64,000 bases of DNA, taken from Roseateles koreensis (GTDB lineage: Bacteria; Pseudomonadota; Gammaproteobacteria; Burkholderiales; Burkholderiaceae_C). The notes below the pieces were generated by a model. That model was not told the DNA's origin. It did not search any database and worked only from the letters and a program-made list of their open reading frames with translations. This document shows positions 37,472 through 46,817 of the stretch, in pieces (the first letter of the stretch is position 1; each line of letters starts with the position of its first letter). The stretch is from NCBI RefSeq assembly GCF_028595305.1, contig NZ_JAQQXS010000006.1, positions 208,042 through 272,041 on the forward strand, given 5' to 3'. The translations under genes were made by a program, and so were the position numbers.

Positions 37472-38407
37472 TTGCCTAGCACCTTGTTGACACCGCGCAT
37501 GGCCGGTGTGTTGAGTCGCATACAGCGCGCCAATCGCCCGGCGTTCCATGCTTTGAGCCCCACTCAGGCGCGCATTGCCTACTTGATGGGCGCGGAAATT
37601 CTTGATTTGCCGCGTGCACCGATTGCGCGTGTTCAAGCGCTGCAAATCCCCGGGCCTGGCGGTGGTATGGCGGCGCGCCTGTACGCGCCCAGCGAAGCGG
37701 TGCTGCCAGTGCTGCTCTATCTTCATGGTGGCGGATTCACCATCGGCGGCCTGGAAACACACGACAGCCTGTGTCGACAATTGGCTTTGCGCAGCGGCGC
37801 AGCGGTGGTGTCCTTGGATTACCGACTGGCCCCGGAGCATCCGTTTCCGGCGGCCTCGGACGACGCTTGGGCCGCCCTGCAATGGTTGGCATCCCATGCC
37901 CAAACGCTGGGCCTCGACGGTACACGTCTTGCCGTCGGCGGAGACAGCGCGGGCGGCACGCTCGCGGCCGTGTGTGCGTTGATGGCGCGTGATGCGGGCC
38001 TGTCTTTGGCGCTGCAAGTGCTGATCACGCCGGGCACGGCGGCCCATGCCGACACGGCCTCCCACAAACTATTTGCCAATGGCTTCTTGCTCGACGCGGC
38101 GTCGATTAGCTGGTTTTTCGACCACTACATCACGCGCAATCACCGGCGAGACTGGCGCTTCGCACCGATGGAAGCGCCCGACCACAGTGATCTGGCACCC
38201 GCCGCCGTGCTGCTGGCGGAGTGCGACCCGCTGGTGGATGAAGGCCTGGCCTACGCCGATCTTTTGCGCGCCCAAGGCAATCCGGTTCAGCTGGAGTTGG
38301 TGCGGGGCGTCACCCACGATTTCATCAAGATGGGCCGGGCCATCCCCGAAGCGATGACCGCCATGGACTTCTGCGCCCAGGCACTTCGGGCCGCGCTGCG
38401 GTCCTGA
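37472..38407 (+). CDS. Alpha/beta hydrolase, HSL-family esterase
   Basis: A 311-residue hormone-sensitive-lipase-type carboxylesterase, probably cytoplasmic (no signal peptide). The oxyanion motif LYLHGGGFTIGG lies at about residues 88-99. The nucleophile elbow is GGDSAGGTLAAV with the catalytic Ser at about 162, followed by ECDPLVDEG (Asp) and GVTHDF (His). The upstream DYRLAPEHPFPAA segment is typical of the family. Natural substrate unknown; short-chain esters are usual. The start is a TTG at 37472; an ATG at 37499 (MAGVLSRIQ) is the alternative. Confidence 0.88.
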   Translation: MPSTLLTPRMAGVLSRIQRANRPAFHALSPTQARIAYLMGAEILDLPRAPIARVQALQIPGPGGGMAARLYAPSEAVLPVLLYLHGGGFTIGGLETHDSLCRQLALRSGAAVVSLDYRLAPEHPFPAASDDAWAALQWLASHAQTLGLDGTRLAVGGDSAGGTLAAVCALMARDAGLSLALQVLITPGTAAHADTASHKLFANGFLLDAASISWFFDHYITRNHRRDWRFAPMEAPDHSDLAPAAVLLAECDPLVDEGLAYADLLRAQGNPVQLELVRGVTHDFIKMGRAIPEAMTAMDFCAQALRAALRS

Positions 38408-38444
38408 CGCGCCTGTTCCGTCAAACTTTCAAAATGAATTGACC

Positions 38445-39302
38445 ATGAAACGACACAACTTTCGCTTTGCTGAACGACTGCGGGTGCGCTGGGCCGAAAT
38501 TGACGCCCAGCAAATTGTCTTCAACGCCCACTACCTGAGCTACTTCGACACCGCCGTGGGCGCCTACTGGCGGGCGCTGGCCTTGCCGTATACCGAAACC
38601 ATGGTGGGTCTGGGCGGTGATTTCTTCGTTCGAAAAGCTACGCTGGAGTACCTGGGCTCTGCACGTTATGACGATCAGCTCGACGTCGCAATTCGGTGCG
38701 AGCGGCTGGGCAACAGTTCCATGCAGATCATTGCTGCGGTATTTCGTGGCGACGAGTTGCTGGTGCACGGCGAGTTGATCTATGTGTTTGCTGACCCGGC
38801 AAGCCAACGGCCGGCGACCATTCCGGCCAGCTTGCGTGCGGTGATTGAAGGATTTGAAGCCGGCGAACCCGTTGTGCAGGTGCAACTGGGATCTTGGGCG
38901 GAGTTGGGCGACCACGCCGGGGCCATTCGCCAGGCGGTATTCGTGCAGGAGCAGAAGATTCCCGCTGAAATGGAATGGGACGCCGCCGACGCCACTTGCC
39001 TGCATGCCGTGGCATTCAACCGCTTTGGCAAGGCGTTAGCTACAGGCCGTTTGCTGCCCCATGTGCCCGGTGTTGCAAAAATCGGGCGCATGGCAGTGTT
39101 GAGCGTGATGCGTGGCAGCCGGGTGGGGCGGGAGGTGCTTGAAGCCTTGATGCGCCAGGGCAAGGCCATGGGCTATCGCGAGGTACTGCTGCACGCGCAG
39201 TTGTCAGCGGCAGGCTTTTACACCCGTGCGGGCTTTGTTCAACGGGGGCCTGTTTTTGAAGAGGCCGGCATTGGGCATGTCGAGATGGTCAAGAACCTGT
39301 GA
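38445..39302 (+). CDS. Fusion of 4HBT (YbgC-like) thioesterase and GNAT acetyltransferase
   Basis: A 285-residue two-domain protein. Residues 1-132 are a hot-dog thioesterase with the YbgC pattern RVRWAEIDAQQIVFNAHYLSYFDTAVGAYWRALALPY, whose Asp (usually D-x-x-G) is present. Residues 145-285 are a GNAT fold of the ElaA type: IRQAVFVQEQKIPAEMEWDAADATCLHAVAF, GRMAVLSVMRGSRVGREVLEALMRQGKAMG, and LHAQLSAAGFYTRAGFVQRG. Joining an acyl-CoA hydrolase to an acyl-CoA-using transferase suggests a shared thioester substrate. It converges on the next gene and their ends overlap by 14 bases. Confidence 0.85.
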   Translation: MKRHNFRFAERLRVRWAEIDAQQIVFNAHYLSYFDTAVGAYWRALALPYTETMVGLGGDFFVRKATLEYLGSARYDDQLDVAIRCERLGNSSMQIIAAVFRGDELLVHGELIYVFADPASQRPATIPASLRAVIEGFEAGEPVVQVQLGSWAELGDHAGAIRQAVFVQEQKIPAEMEWDAADATCLHAVAFNRFGKALATGRLLPHVPGVAKIGRMAVLSVMRGSRVGREVLEALMRQGKAMGYREVLLHAQLSAAGFYTRAGFVQRGPVFEEAGIGHVEMVKNL

Positions 39303-39636
39303 GCACAGGGCCCCGCAGGGCTCTGAAACTCTCGCAGTGGCGTTCACCCGTGATCAGGCCCTGAAGCTTGGCGGCCATCAAGGCTGCCACTTCATGCGCA
39401 TGCTCGCCAGTGTGAATTTCCATCCAGGTGGCGCCAGCTGAACCCTCAAGGCCCTCCGCGCTGGCGGTTTGGCACAGCAGTCGAGGGCGATTCATTGGGG
39501 CTGGCAAGCTCGCCACAAGGGCTTCAAATGCGGCCCATGCTGGTGCCAGTTGCTCGGCGCTGAGCTTGTAGTAGACGTACAGCTCATCGGCCGTTTTCTC
39601 CCAGGTCGGCACTTCGGCCTTTTCACCCGAATTCAT
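39289..39636 (-). CDS. DUF4936-family protein
   Basis: A 115-residue protein matching the DUF4936 pattern: ELYVYYKLSAEQLAPAWAAFEALVASL, MNRPRLLCQTASAEG, GATWMEIHTGEHAHEVAALMAAKLQGLITGERHCESF. The family is common in Burkholderiales, usually beside ygfZ as here (12 bases apart). Its function is unknown. The strand-helix alternation suggests a ferredoxin-like or antibiotic-monooxygenase-like fold, which is inference. Confidence 0.8.
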   Translation of the reverse strand: MNSGEKAEVPTWEKTADELYVYYKLSAEQLAPAWAAFEALVASLPAPMNRPRLLCQTASAEGLEGSAGATWMEIHTGEHAHEVAALMAAKLQGLITGERHCESFRALRGPVLTGS

Positions 39637-39648
39637 CTGGTGAGCCCC

Positions 39649-40623
39649 TCATACTTCGGAGTTGAGCGGTATCTCGTAGGGGAGGGGACGGTGCAGTAGC
39701 GCAGGGCCGTCGGATGCGCCCAGGCGCAACTCACCCGATGCCAGCGCGGCAATTTTGACTTCAGCCAGCAGCAGGCTCTGCCCAGCCCGCTGGGCCACAT
39801 TGGCCACCAAACCGGCCGGCTGATCGGGATCATCACTGTGGAAAATCTCTTGGCCGGGCACCGGCGGCTGCGCCGGCGTCGGTAATTCGAAGAGCTGGGT
39901 GCGTCGCTTCAAAGTCCCTCGGTACTGGCTGCGGGCAACTACCTCTTGCCCGGGGTAGCAACCTTTTTTGAAGTTCACACCGTCCAGCAGCTCAAGGTTG
40001 ATCATCTGCGGCACAAATGCTTCGCTGGTGGCCAAGCTGACCCACGCCAAGCCGCTTTGAACACTGCGCCACTGCCATACATCCGGGGCCAGCGGACGCA
40101 GATCCGGTGCGGGAGCCTCGGCGTTCTGGATCAAAAGAAACCGAGGCTCGGCATGCTCTGCAATCGCACTGTCCGGCAGGCGGATGATGCAAGCACCCGC
40201 GGCGGTTTCACCCCGTGACCAGCGCTGAGTCAGGCTTGCACCGACATCCTGCAATTCAGGTGCGAGCCCCGCGAGGCCCCAAACGCGCAGGTCGCCGCTG
40301 GCGTCCGTGAGCTTGCATTTGGCGCGCATGACAAACATGGAGAGCCGTTTGAGAATCGACGGGAGCAGTTCTTTGGGAAGAACGAGGTACAAGGTTTCCG
40401 GGCTGGCCTTCCAGGCGATCAGCGTGGCCAGCAAGCGGCCTTTGGCGGAGCAATAACCCGCCAAGCGAGCGTGCTGGGCGCCCAGCAGTTCGAAATCTTG
40501 GGTCAGCTGGCCGTGCAAAAATTTGGCGGCATCAGCGCCCTCGGCGCGAATGACACCCCAGTCATCCAGGGGCAGGGCGCCGGGCGCCAGAAGAGAGTCG
40601 GAGGTCGTGGCAAGGCTGTTCAT
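39649..40623 (-). CDS. ygfZ: Folate-binding tRNA-modifying protein YgfZ
   Basis: A 324-residue folate-dependent protein acting in iron-sulfur cluster assembly or repair and in MiaB-related tRNA modification. The hallmark KGCYPGQEVVARSQYRGTLKRR with the essential Cys lies at about residues 220-241. The N-terminal IRAEGADAAKFLHGQLTQDF and LAGYCSAKGRLLATLIAWK are the standard GcvT-like folate-fold segments. The start at 40623 (MNSLATTSD) is preferred over a long upstream extension that would run into the promoter of the divergent mltG. Confidence 0.93.
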   Translation of the reverse strand: MNSLATTSDSLLAPGALPLDDWGVIRAEGADAAKFLHGQLTQDFELLGAQHARLAGYCSAKGRLLATLIAWKASPETLYLVLPKELLPSILKRLSMFVMRAKCKLTDASGDLRVWGLAGLAPELQDVGASLTQRWSRGETAAGACIIRLPDSAIAEHAEPRFLLIQNAEAPAPDLRPLAPDVWQWRSVQSGLAWVSLATSEAFVPQMINLELLDGVNFKKGCYPGQEVVARSQYRGTLKRRTQLFELPTPAQPPVPGQEIFHSDDPDQPAGLVANVAQRAGQSLLLAEVKIAALASGELRLGASDGPALLHRPLPYEIPLNSEV

Positions 40624-40716
40624 GGGCTTGATTATCATCAGCGCCCGGCTTCGTCGCCGAAGCCCCGAAAATGGACGTCTGAAATTACAGACAAATAGAG
40701 CGGAATCCGCGCACGC

Positions 40717-41724
40717 ATGAAACATTGGTTGACCCGAATTCTGCAAATCTTGATCGTCACCCCCTTGGTGCTGGCCGCGTTGGCGGCGGCCGGATTTGCT
40801 TGGTGGTTGCAGCAGCCCATGCACTTGGCGGCGCCGTCAGTGGAGTTGTCCATTGAGGCAGGCTCGCCGCCGCGGGAGGTGTCTCAGGCCTGGGTCAATG
40901 CCGGTGTGCAGGAAGATGCTCGGCTGCTGTACCAGTGGTTTCGCTGGTCCGGGCAATCGCGCCAAATTCGTGCCGGCAGTTACGAAATTCACACGGGTGC
41001 GACCCCGCGAGATCTCTTGGCAAAGATGGTACGCGGCGACGAAGTACTGGAGCAGTTGCGCCTGATCGAGGGCTGGAACTTTCGCCAGGTGAGGACGGCG
41101 CTGGCCCATGCGCCCGCCCTGCGCGCCACCAGTGCCCAGCTCAACGATGCTGAATTGATGGCCGCGTTGGGCGCCCCGGGGCTGGCACCTGAGGGCCGTT
41201 TTTTTCCGGACACCTATGCGTACAGCAAAGGCGTTAGCGACCTGACGGTGCTCAAACGAGCGATGAAGGCCATGCAAAAACAGCTCGACGCCGCATGGCA
41301 GGGCCGCAGCGAGAGCTTGCCTTTGAAAACGCCAGACGAGGCGCTGACACTGGCGTCTATCATTGAAAAAGAAACCGGCGCCGCTCAAGACCGTAGTTTG
41401 GTGGCCGCCGTGTTCATCAACCGCCTGCGTCTGGGCATGCCCCTGCAGACGGACCCCACTGTCATTTATGGCATGGGCGAGCAATTCAACGGCAACCTGC
41501 GCAAACGCGATCTGCTGACGGACACCCCGTTCAATACTTACACCCGCGGCGGGCTGCCGCCGACGCCAATTTCCATGCCCGGCAAGGCTTCTCTGGCGGC
41601 GGCATTGCACCCCGCCAGCAGCAAGGCACTTTATTTTGTAGCGCGGGGCGACGGCACCAGTCAGTTCAGTGAGGACCTGGCCGCGCATAATCGTGCCGTC
41701 AACAAATTCCAGCGCGGCAAGTGA
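40717..41724 (+). CDS. mltG: Endolytic murein transglycosylase MltG
   Basis: A 335-residue inner-membrane protein with one N-terminal anchor ([21 protein letters not shown]) and a periplasmic catalytic domain. MltG cuts nascent glycan strands and helps terminate their growth. The catalytic segment is [13 protein letters not shown] with the key Glu at about residue 220, followed by [55 protein letters not shown], and [24 protein letters not shown]. It overlaps tmk by 4 bases. Confidence 0.96.
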   Translation: MKHWLTRILQILIVTPLVLAALAAAGFAWWLQQPMHLAAPSVELSIEAGSPPREVSQAWVNAGVQEDARLLYQWFRWSGQSRQIRAGSYEIHTGATPRDLLAKMVRGDEVLEQLRLIEGWNFRQVRTALAHAPALRATSAQLNDAELMAALGAPGLAPEGRFFPDTYAYSKGVSDLTVLKRAMKAMQKQLDAAWQGRSESLPLKTPDEALTLASIIEKETGAAQDRSLVAAVFINRLRLGMPLQTDPTVIYGMGEQFNGNLRKRDLLTDTPFNTYTRGGLPPTPISMPGKASLAAALHPASSKALYFVARGDGTSQFSEDLAAHNRAVNKFQRGK

Positions 41725-42356
41725 GCAGTCCATTGAGCAGCAAGAACATCGGCAGATTCATCAGTATTGAAGGCATTGACGGCGCCGGAAAATCCACCCA
41801 TATCGCCAGCCTGAGTGCGCGTTTGCAGCAGCGCGGCGCCGACGTGGTGAACACGCGTGAACCAGGTGGTACGCCGCTCGCCGAGACACTGCGCGGGCTG
41901 CTTCTGCACAGCGGCATGGATGAATTGACGGAGGCATTGCTGGTGTTTGCTGGTCGCCGTGACCATTTGCGTCAGGTGATTGAGCCTGCCTTGAGTTCGG
42001 GCAAAACTGTGCTCTGCGACCGTTTCACCGATGCGACTTTCGCCTATCAGGGGGGCGGGCGGGGCATGGAGCTGAGCGTGCTCGCCGCGCTGGAGCAATG
42101 GGTACAGCAGGGGCGCCAGCCCGATCTGACCCTGTGGTTCGACCTGCCGGCGGAGTTGGCTGCGCAGCGCCGTGCCGCAGCCCGGGAGGCCGATCGCTTC
42201 GAGCAGCAAGATCTTGAATTCTTCAACAAGGTTCGGGCCGGGTATGCCGCCCGGGCCGCAGCCGCGCCCACACGATTCGCGCGGATTGACGCCAGCCTCA
42301 GTGTTGAAGCGGTTTCCGCCCAGATCGAAGCCGTGCTGGAGGCCCGCGGATGGTGA
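41721..42356 (+). CDS. tmk: Thymidylate kinase
   Basis: A 211-residue dTMP kinase. P-loop [19 protein letters not shown], the DR-x motif in [39 protein letters not shown], and a lid region [31 protein letters not shown] with Arg-rich catalysis. It starts with GTG overlapping the mltG stop (GTGA) and overlaps holB by 7 bases, so the three genes are translationally coupled. Confidence 0.96.
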   Translation: MSSPLSSKNIGRFISIEGIDGAGKSTHIASLSARLQQRGADVVNTREPGGTPLAETLRGLLLHSGMDELTEALLVFAGRRDHLRQVIEPALSSGKTVLCDRFTDATFAYQGGGRGMELSVLAALEQWVQQGRQPDLTLWFDLPAELAAQRRAAAREADRFEQQDLEFFNKVRAGYAARAAAAPTRFARIDASLSVEAVSAQIEAVLEARGW

Positions 42357-43396
42357 GCAGCGATCAAACCCTGCCGCTGCCCTGGCTCGCTCAATCGCTG
42401 AGCCAGGCGCTGGCGACGGCTCGCTCACACGCCTTGTTGGTACAAGGCCCCTCCGGGGTTGGGCAACTTGACCTGGCCTTGTTGCTGGCGCAAAGTTGGC
42501 TGTGTGAACAGCCGACTCAAAGTGGTGAACGACGGGGCTGGGCCTGTGGCCAGTGCGCGAGTTGCAAGTTGTTCGGCTCCCACACGCACCCGGATTTCAT
42601 GCTGTTGGTGCCCGAGGCCTTGCGCGAACAAATCGGCTGGGGCGCAGACAGCGAACCCGGCAAAGATGGAGAGGCCAAGGCCTCCAAAACGAAACCCAGC
42701 CGCGAGATCAAGATTGATGCGGTCCGCGGCCTGCTCAGTTTTGCGCAAGCCACCTCCGCCCGGGGGCGCGCCAAGGTCGTTGTCGTGTACCCGGCGGAAG
42801 CGTTGAATACCGTGGCCGCTAATGCCTTGCTGAAAACGCTGGAAGAACCCGCGGGCCTCTTGCGTTTTGTCCTGGCCAGCAGTGCCTCGGAGTCGCTGCT
42901 GCCGACCATCCGCAGCCGTTGTCAGCCCGTGCCGCTGGGTTTGCCCGATAAAGCGCCTTGCTTGCAGTGGCTGCAAGAGCAAGGCGTGGAGGGCGCCGAC
43001 GTGCTGCTGGCCGCCGCCGGTGGCCGCCCTCAGGAGGCGCGTGACTGGTTTGAGGCCGGTTTGCGCGCGACCGCCTGGCAGCAATTGCCGCAGCGCCTGG
43101 CACGCGGGGAGGCCGCGGCGCTGAGCGACTGGCCCCAGGCCCGAGCCATCGATGCCCTGCAACGGCTCTGCCACGACCTGCTGCGCGTGACCCATGGCGC
43201 CGAGCCCACCTACTTCCCGAAGGCATCGTTGCCACAACCCAAGCTGGCCGCGCCCTTGCATATGTGGGAGGCCAGCCTGCGTCAGTCGGCCCGGCATGCC
43301 GAACACCCACTGAATACTGGGCTGTTGATGGAGTCGCTGTTCGCGCAAGGGCAAGCGGCGTTGCGTGAAGCTTCACCACGGCGAGCTAACGCCTGA
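42350..43396 (+). CDS. holB: DNA polymerase III delta-prime subunit
   Basis: A 348-residue clamp-loader subunit. The AAA+ core has [21 protein letters not shown], a modified P-loop lacking the Lys as expected for non-ATPase delta-prime. A zinc-binding [17 protein letters not shown] lies at about residues 64-80. [41 protein letters not shown] contains the sensor and arginine-related SRC motif. An Asp/Lys-rich insert follows the zinc site (about 90-115). Confidence 0.94.
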   Translation: MVSSDQTLPLPWLAQSLSQALATARSHALLVQGPSGVGQLDLALLLAQSWLCEQPTQSGERRGWACGQCASCKLFGSHTHPDFMLLVPEALREQIGWGADSEPGKDGEAKASKTKPSREIKIDAVRGLLSFAQATSARGRAKVVVVYPAEALNTVAANALLKTLEEPAGLLRFVLASSASESLLPTIRSRCQPVPLGLPDKAPCLQWLQEQGVEGADVLLAAAGGRPQEARDWFEAGLRATAWQQLPQRLARGEAAALSDWPQARAIDALQRLCHDLLRVTHGAEPTYFPKASLPQPKLAAPLHMWEASLRQSARHAEHPLNTGLLMESLFAQGQAALREASPRRANA

Positions 43397-43447
43397 GTCT
43401 GTACGGGGTGGGGCGGTAGTCTCCAGCCAGCCTTCGTCAACCGGGCC

Positions 43448-43488
43448 AAGGGTCGCCGTTACAGGCGCCGTTACAAAACGCGACCCTT
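43448..43488. repeat. Hairpin with internal direct repeat between holB and pilZ
   Basis: AAGGGTCGC (43448-43456) and GCGACCCTT (43480-43488) form a 9-bp stem. The 23-base loop region carries two copies of CGCCGTTACA (43454 and 43466). There is no T-run, so it may be a regulatory or processing structure within the operon. Confidence 0.45.
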
Positions 43489-43539
43489 GAACGCCGGGAT
43501 TGCGCCGCGCCGGTCTGCGCCTTCGCTACACTGCAAGGC

Positions 43540-43962
43540 ATGAGCGACCCCAAGACTTCGACCTCCCAGCCAATCGCGCTGACCGCGGTGGGTGGCCTCG
43601 CATCTGCAACGGCGCAGACTGGCCCCAGGCCCAGCGTGATTCAACTGGTATTCCGTGAAAAAGGCGCCTTGTACGCCGCCTATATGCCCGTGTTTTCGGA
43701 TGGTGGGCTGTTTGTTCCCACCGTCCGTGACTATCGCTTGGGTGAAGACGTCTACCTCTTACTCGCCTTGCCCGAAGACAACCAACGCTACCCGGTCGCC
43801 GGCAAAGTGGCATGGCTGACTCCCGCCAATGCCTCCGGCGGGCGGACTCAAGGGATTGGCGTGCGCTTTCCCGCTGACGAAAAAAGCCGCTTGATCAAGC
43901 TGAAGATCGAAGAAATTCTGGGGACGCAAATTTCCTCCTCCAAACCCACGCAAACCATCTGA
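43540..43962 (+). CDS. pilZ: PilZ-domain protein (type IV pilus PilZ type)
   Basis: A 140-residue PilZ protein, positioned between holB and tatD exactly as pilZ is in Pseudomonas. The domain occupies about residues 30-125: SVIQLVFREKGALYAAYMPVFSDGGLFVPT, YRLGEDVYLLLALPEDNQRYPVAGKVAWLTPANASGG, QGIGVRFPADE. The c-di-GMP-binding RxxxR motif is absent and D/NxSxxG is degenerate, matching the founding PilZ, which does not bind c-di-GMP and instead supports pilus assembly through PilB and FimX. Confidence 0.9.
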   Translation: MSDPKTSTSQPIALTAVGGLASATAQTGPRPSVIQLVFREKGALYAAYMPVFSDGGLFVPTVRDYRLGEDVYLLLALPEDNQRYPVAGKVAWLTPANASGGRTQGIGVRFPADEKSRLIKLKIEEILGTQISSSKPTQTI

Positions 43963-43991
43963 GCCGTTTTGGCCTGAGCTCGACGCCGTCC

Positions 43992-44768
43992 ATGTTCATT
44001 GATTCCCATTGCCACCTGAGCTTTCCGGAGCTTCACGCGCAACTGCCGCAAATTCTTCAAGAGATGGCCACGGCCCAGGTGGACCAAGCCATCTGCATCT
44101 GCACCACCATGGAAGAATTTCCCCAGGTGCATGCCCTGGCCACCGCCAACGCGCAGTTGTGGGCCACCGTGGGCGTGCACCCCGACAACGAAGATGTGCA
44201 TGAGCCCAACGTGGCTGAACTGGTTCAGGCCGCCCGCCTTGAAAAGATTGTGGCCATTGGTGAAACCGGGCTCGACTACTACCGCCTCAATGGCCGCAGC
44301 ATTGACGACATGGAGTGGCAGCGCGAGCGCTTTCGCACCCACATCCGCGCTGCCAAACAAGTGGCCAAACCCCTGGTCATCCACACCCGCAGCAGTGCCG
44401 CCGACACTTTGAAGCTGCTGGACGAGGAGGGCGCTGAGCAGGCGGGTGGCGTCTTTCACTGCTTCACCGAGAGCGTGGACATTGCCTTGGCGGCCATTGA
44501 GCGGGGCTACTACATTTCTTTCTCGGGAATTTTGAGCTTTCGTAATGCCCAAAGCTTGCGGGATGTTGCCGCCGCGTTGCCGCTGGAAAAGCTTCTAATT
44601 GAAACCGACAGCCCCTATCTCGCGCCGGTGCCTTATCGCGGGCGCCTCAATAGCCCCGCCTATGTCCCGCATGTAGCGGCAGCGCTAGCCTCGGCGAAGG
44701 GTGTCTCGATCGAAGAACTGGCACAACTGACCACGGCGAACTGCCGCCGTCTTTTTGGCTTGCAATGA
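43992..44768 (+). CDS. tatD: TatD-family metal-dependent hydrolase
   Basis: A 258-residue TIM-barrel amidohydrolase-like nuclease. Metal ligands appear in FIDSHCHLSF (HxH), WATVGVHPDNEDV, VAIGETGLDYY (Glu), LVIHTRSSAADTL (His), GGVFHCFTES (His), and LIETDSPYLAPVPYRG (Asp). Family members are Mg-dependent DNases/3'-exonucleases. It shares the operon direction with holB and pilZ and overlaps the ankyrin gene by 4 bases. Confidence 0.95.
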   Translation: MFIDSHCHLSFPELHAQLPQILQEMATAQVDQAICICTTMEEFPQVHALATANAQLWATVGVHPDNEDVHEPNVAELVQAARLEKIVAIGETGLDYYRLNGRSIDDMEWQRERFRTHIRAAKQVAKPLVIHTRSSAADTLKLLDEEGAEQAGGVFHCFTESVDIALAAIERGYYISFSGILSFRNAQSLRDVAAALPLEKLLIETDSPYLAPVPYRGRLNSPAYVPHVAAALASAKGVSIEELAQLTTANCRRLFGLQ

Positions 44769-45436
44769 ACAACAAGGCAACTATGAGCTTCAACCCACGC
44801 GATCATCGATCTTGGCCGGCTCTAGCTCTCTTCTTGTGCCTCAGCTTTAGCCAAGCCAGCAAGGCTGCGCCGATCGACGATCTGGTGCTCGCGGCCGAAC
44901 TGGATGATGGGCGCACCATCACCCGTCTGCTCGTCAATGGTGTGGACCCTAACGGTCATGATGAACGGGGCAGGGTCGCTTTGCCTACAGCCATCCGCGA
45001 AGACGCCGATAAAGCCTTTCGCAGCCTGCTCAACGATCCACGACTGAATCTGGCGGCGCGCAACCCAAGCGGTGAAACTCCCTTGATGCTTGCCGCCATC
45101 AAGGGCCGGCTGGACTGGGTGCAGGCTTTGGTCAAAAAGGGCGCGCCCGTCAATCAGGACGGCTGGACGCCTTTGCACTACGCCTGCAGCGGCCCTGACA
45201 ACGGCGTTGCGCAATGGTTGATTTCTCAAGGTGCGGACATCAATTCACGCTCACCCAATGGCAGCACGCCGCTGATGTTGGCCGCAGGCTATGGCGCCTT
45301 GGACCTGACCCCGGTCCTGCTCAAAGCGGGTGCCGACGCTAGCCTGCGCAACACGCAAGGCCTGAGCGCCACAGACTTCGCACGCAAAGCAGATCGCGAA
45401 GGGGTGTTGAAACAACTGTCGGCGCAAAACCACTGA
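44765..45436 (+). CDS. Exported ankyrin-repeat protein
   Basis: A 223-residue protein with a signal peptide (WPALALFLCLSFSQASKA, cleavage about residue 34) and four to five ankyrin repeats: DLVLAAELDDGRTITRLLVNGVDPNGHDERGRVAL, GETPLMLAAIKGRLDWVQALVKKGAPVNQDGWTPLHYAC, ISQGADINSRSPNGSTPLMLAAGYGALDLTPVLLKAGADASL. Probably a periplasmic protein-protein adaptor of unknown partner. It starts inside the tatD stop. ATG at 44783 is an alternative start. Confidence 0.87.
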   Translation: MNNKATMSFNPRDHRSWPALALFLCLSFSQASKAAPIDDLVLAAELDDGRTITRLLVNGVDPNGHDERGRVALPTAIREDADKAFRSLLNDPRLNLAARNPSGETPLMLAAIKGRLDWVQALVKKGAPVNQDGWTPLHYACSGPDNGVAQWLISQGADINSRSPNGSTPLMLAAGYGALDLTPVLLKAGADASLRNTQGLSATDFARKADREGVLKQLSAQNH

Positions 45437-45453
45437 ACTTGCCGGAGCGCACC

Positions 45454-46341
45454 ATGACCCATCTTACCGCAGCCGATTTTTCCGCCGAAATTCTTCGGCT
45501 GTTCGATCAATTTGTGCATGGCGATATCAGCCGGCGCATGTTTCTCGATTCTGCGCAACGCAAACTCGGCAGCGCTGCCGCCGCAGCGGCCACCCTCAGC
45601 GCCTTGACCCCCCGTTTCGCCGCCGCCCAGCAAGTCCAGCCGGGCGACCCGCGCATCCTCACACGCTGGCAAGAATTTGATTCACCCCAGGGGTCCGGGC
45701 GTGTGCGGGGCTTGTTAGCCCAGCCCGCCCAGGCCAAAGGAAAGCTGCCCACGATACTGGTCGTGCACGAAAACCGCGGCCTGAACCCTCACATTGAAGA
45801 CATCACCCGGCGCCTGGCGCTTGAAGGCTATCTCGCCTTCGCCCCCGATGCACTCGCCACATTGGGCGGCTATCCTGGCGACGAAGACAAAGCCCGCGAG
45901 TTATTCGCCACTCTGGACATTCCGAAAATTCGCGCCGACTTTGTCACCGCCGCGCAAGCCGTGGCGGGTTTGCCCGAAAGCAATGGACGCGTTGGCGTGG
46001 TGGGGTTCTGCTTTGGCGGCAGCATCGCAAACTATCTAGCCACCCAACTGCCTCAATTGGCCGCCGCCGTGCCGTTCTACGGCGCGCAGCCTCCCGTTGA
46101 TCAGATCCCCAAAATCAAGGCGCCATTGCTTTTGCACTACGCCGGTGAGGACGATCGCATTAACGCGGGCTGGCCTTCATACGAAGCCGCATTGAAAGCC
46201 GCGCATGTGCCGTATCAAGCCTTTGTATACGCAGGCACACAACACGGCTTCAATAACGACACCACGCCTCGGTTTGACTCTACATCCGCTGCACTGGCTT
46301 GGCAACGAACCTTGTCGTTCTTCAAGGCACATCTGCAATAG
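45454..46341 (+). CDS. Exported dienelactone hydrolase-family protein
   Basis: A 295-residue alpha/beta hydrolase. The N-terminus GDISRRMFLDSAQRKLGSAAAAAATLSALTPRFAAAQ resembles a twin-arginine signal, with cleavage about residue 47. The DLH domain follows: PTILVVHENRGLNPHIEDITRRLALEGYLAFAPDAL, nucleophile GFCFGGSIANYLA with the catalytic Cys, YAGEDDRIN (Asp), and YAGTQHGFNND (His). The family includes carboxymethylenebutenolidase of the chlorocatechol pathway, but exported forms have broader, undefined substrates. The ATG at 45454 is preferred over an upstream TTG. Only broken sequences lie to its right. Confidence 0.88.
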   Translation: MTHLTAADFSAEILRLFDQFVHGDISRRMFLDSAQRKLGSAAAAAATLSALTPRFAAAQQVQPGDPRILTRWQEFDSPQGSGRVRGLLAQPAQAKGKLPTILVVHENRGLNPHIEDITRRLALEGYLAFAPDALATLGGYPGDEDKARELFATLDIPKIRADFVTAAQAVAGLPESNGRVGVVGFCFGGSIANYLATQLPQLAAAVPFYGAQPPVDQIPKIKAPLLLHYAGEDDRINAGWPSYEAALKAAHVPYQAFVYAGTQHGFNNDTTPRFDSTSAALAWQRTLSFFKAHLQ

Positions 46342-46630
46342 GCCAGCCAAGCGGTGATCAAGATCGGCGTCACCCTGAGAGACTCGTCCTGCGACATGAA
46401 TGAACTGCTCCTTCTCGCTGTGCTTACATGGGAGTCGGGATCTTGAGAACCATACACACAGAACGGGTGCGGTGTCTAATATGTTATTTTACATAATACA
46501 CATTGTCGAACTTTCAGGGGTGCTTTTAGCCTCCCTTCATTTGCCAAATCGTGCCCTTCAGTCTGCGACAGCAGAAACCAGGTCATCCGGCCCAAGGATG
46601 TAACTTCTGGCCTTAACCGCCGGAGAAATT
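46342..46630. other. Non-coding stretch left of the transposon remnant
   Basis: No supportable gene. Part of it is A/T-rich and includes the dyad TATGTTATTTTACATA (46480-46495). It sits directly outside the Tn3-type end at 46631 and marks the shift from intact core genes to broken fragments. Confidence 0.4.
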
Positions 46631-46667
46631 GGGGGCCCACAAGAAACGGGAAATTTTGCACTTTAAG
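46631..46667 (+). mobile_element. Tn3-family terminal inverted repeat (outer end at left)
   Basis: This 37-base segment starts GGGGG and contains GAAACGGGAAAT and GCAC..TAAG at the spacing of Tn21-subgroup terminal repeats (GGGG, GAAAACGGAAAAT, GCAC, TAAG). The transposase tail lies inside it and reads toward it, the normal geometry for this family. The opposite end is not in the window. Confidence 0.6.
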
Positions 46668-46817
46668 CCAAAGCGACATAAATGCGCTGGCATTCAATCG
46701 AAATTCGCATAAGCGCGCTGCGAACTTCGGAGCCGTGATCGTTTCCGCGTCAGTCGCCCTGCGTTGGATATTCCGGTGCCGTCCGCAAAGCCCTGAACTT
46801 CCCTGGCATGGGCTGAT

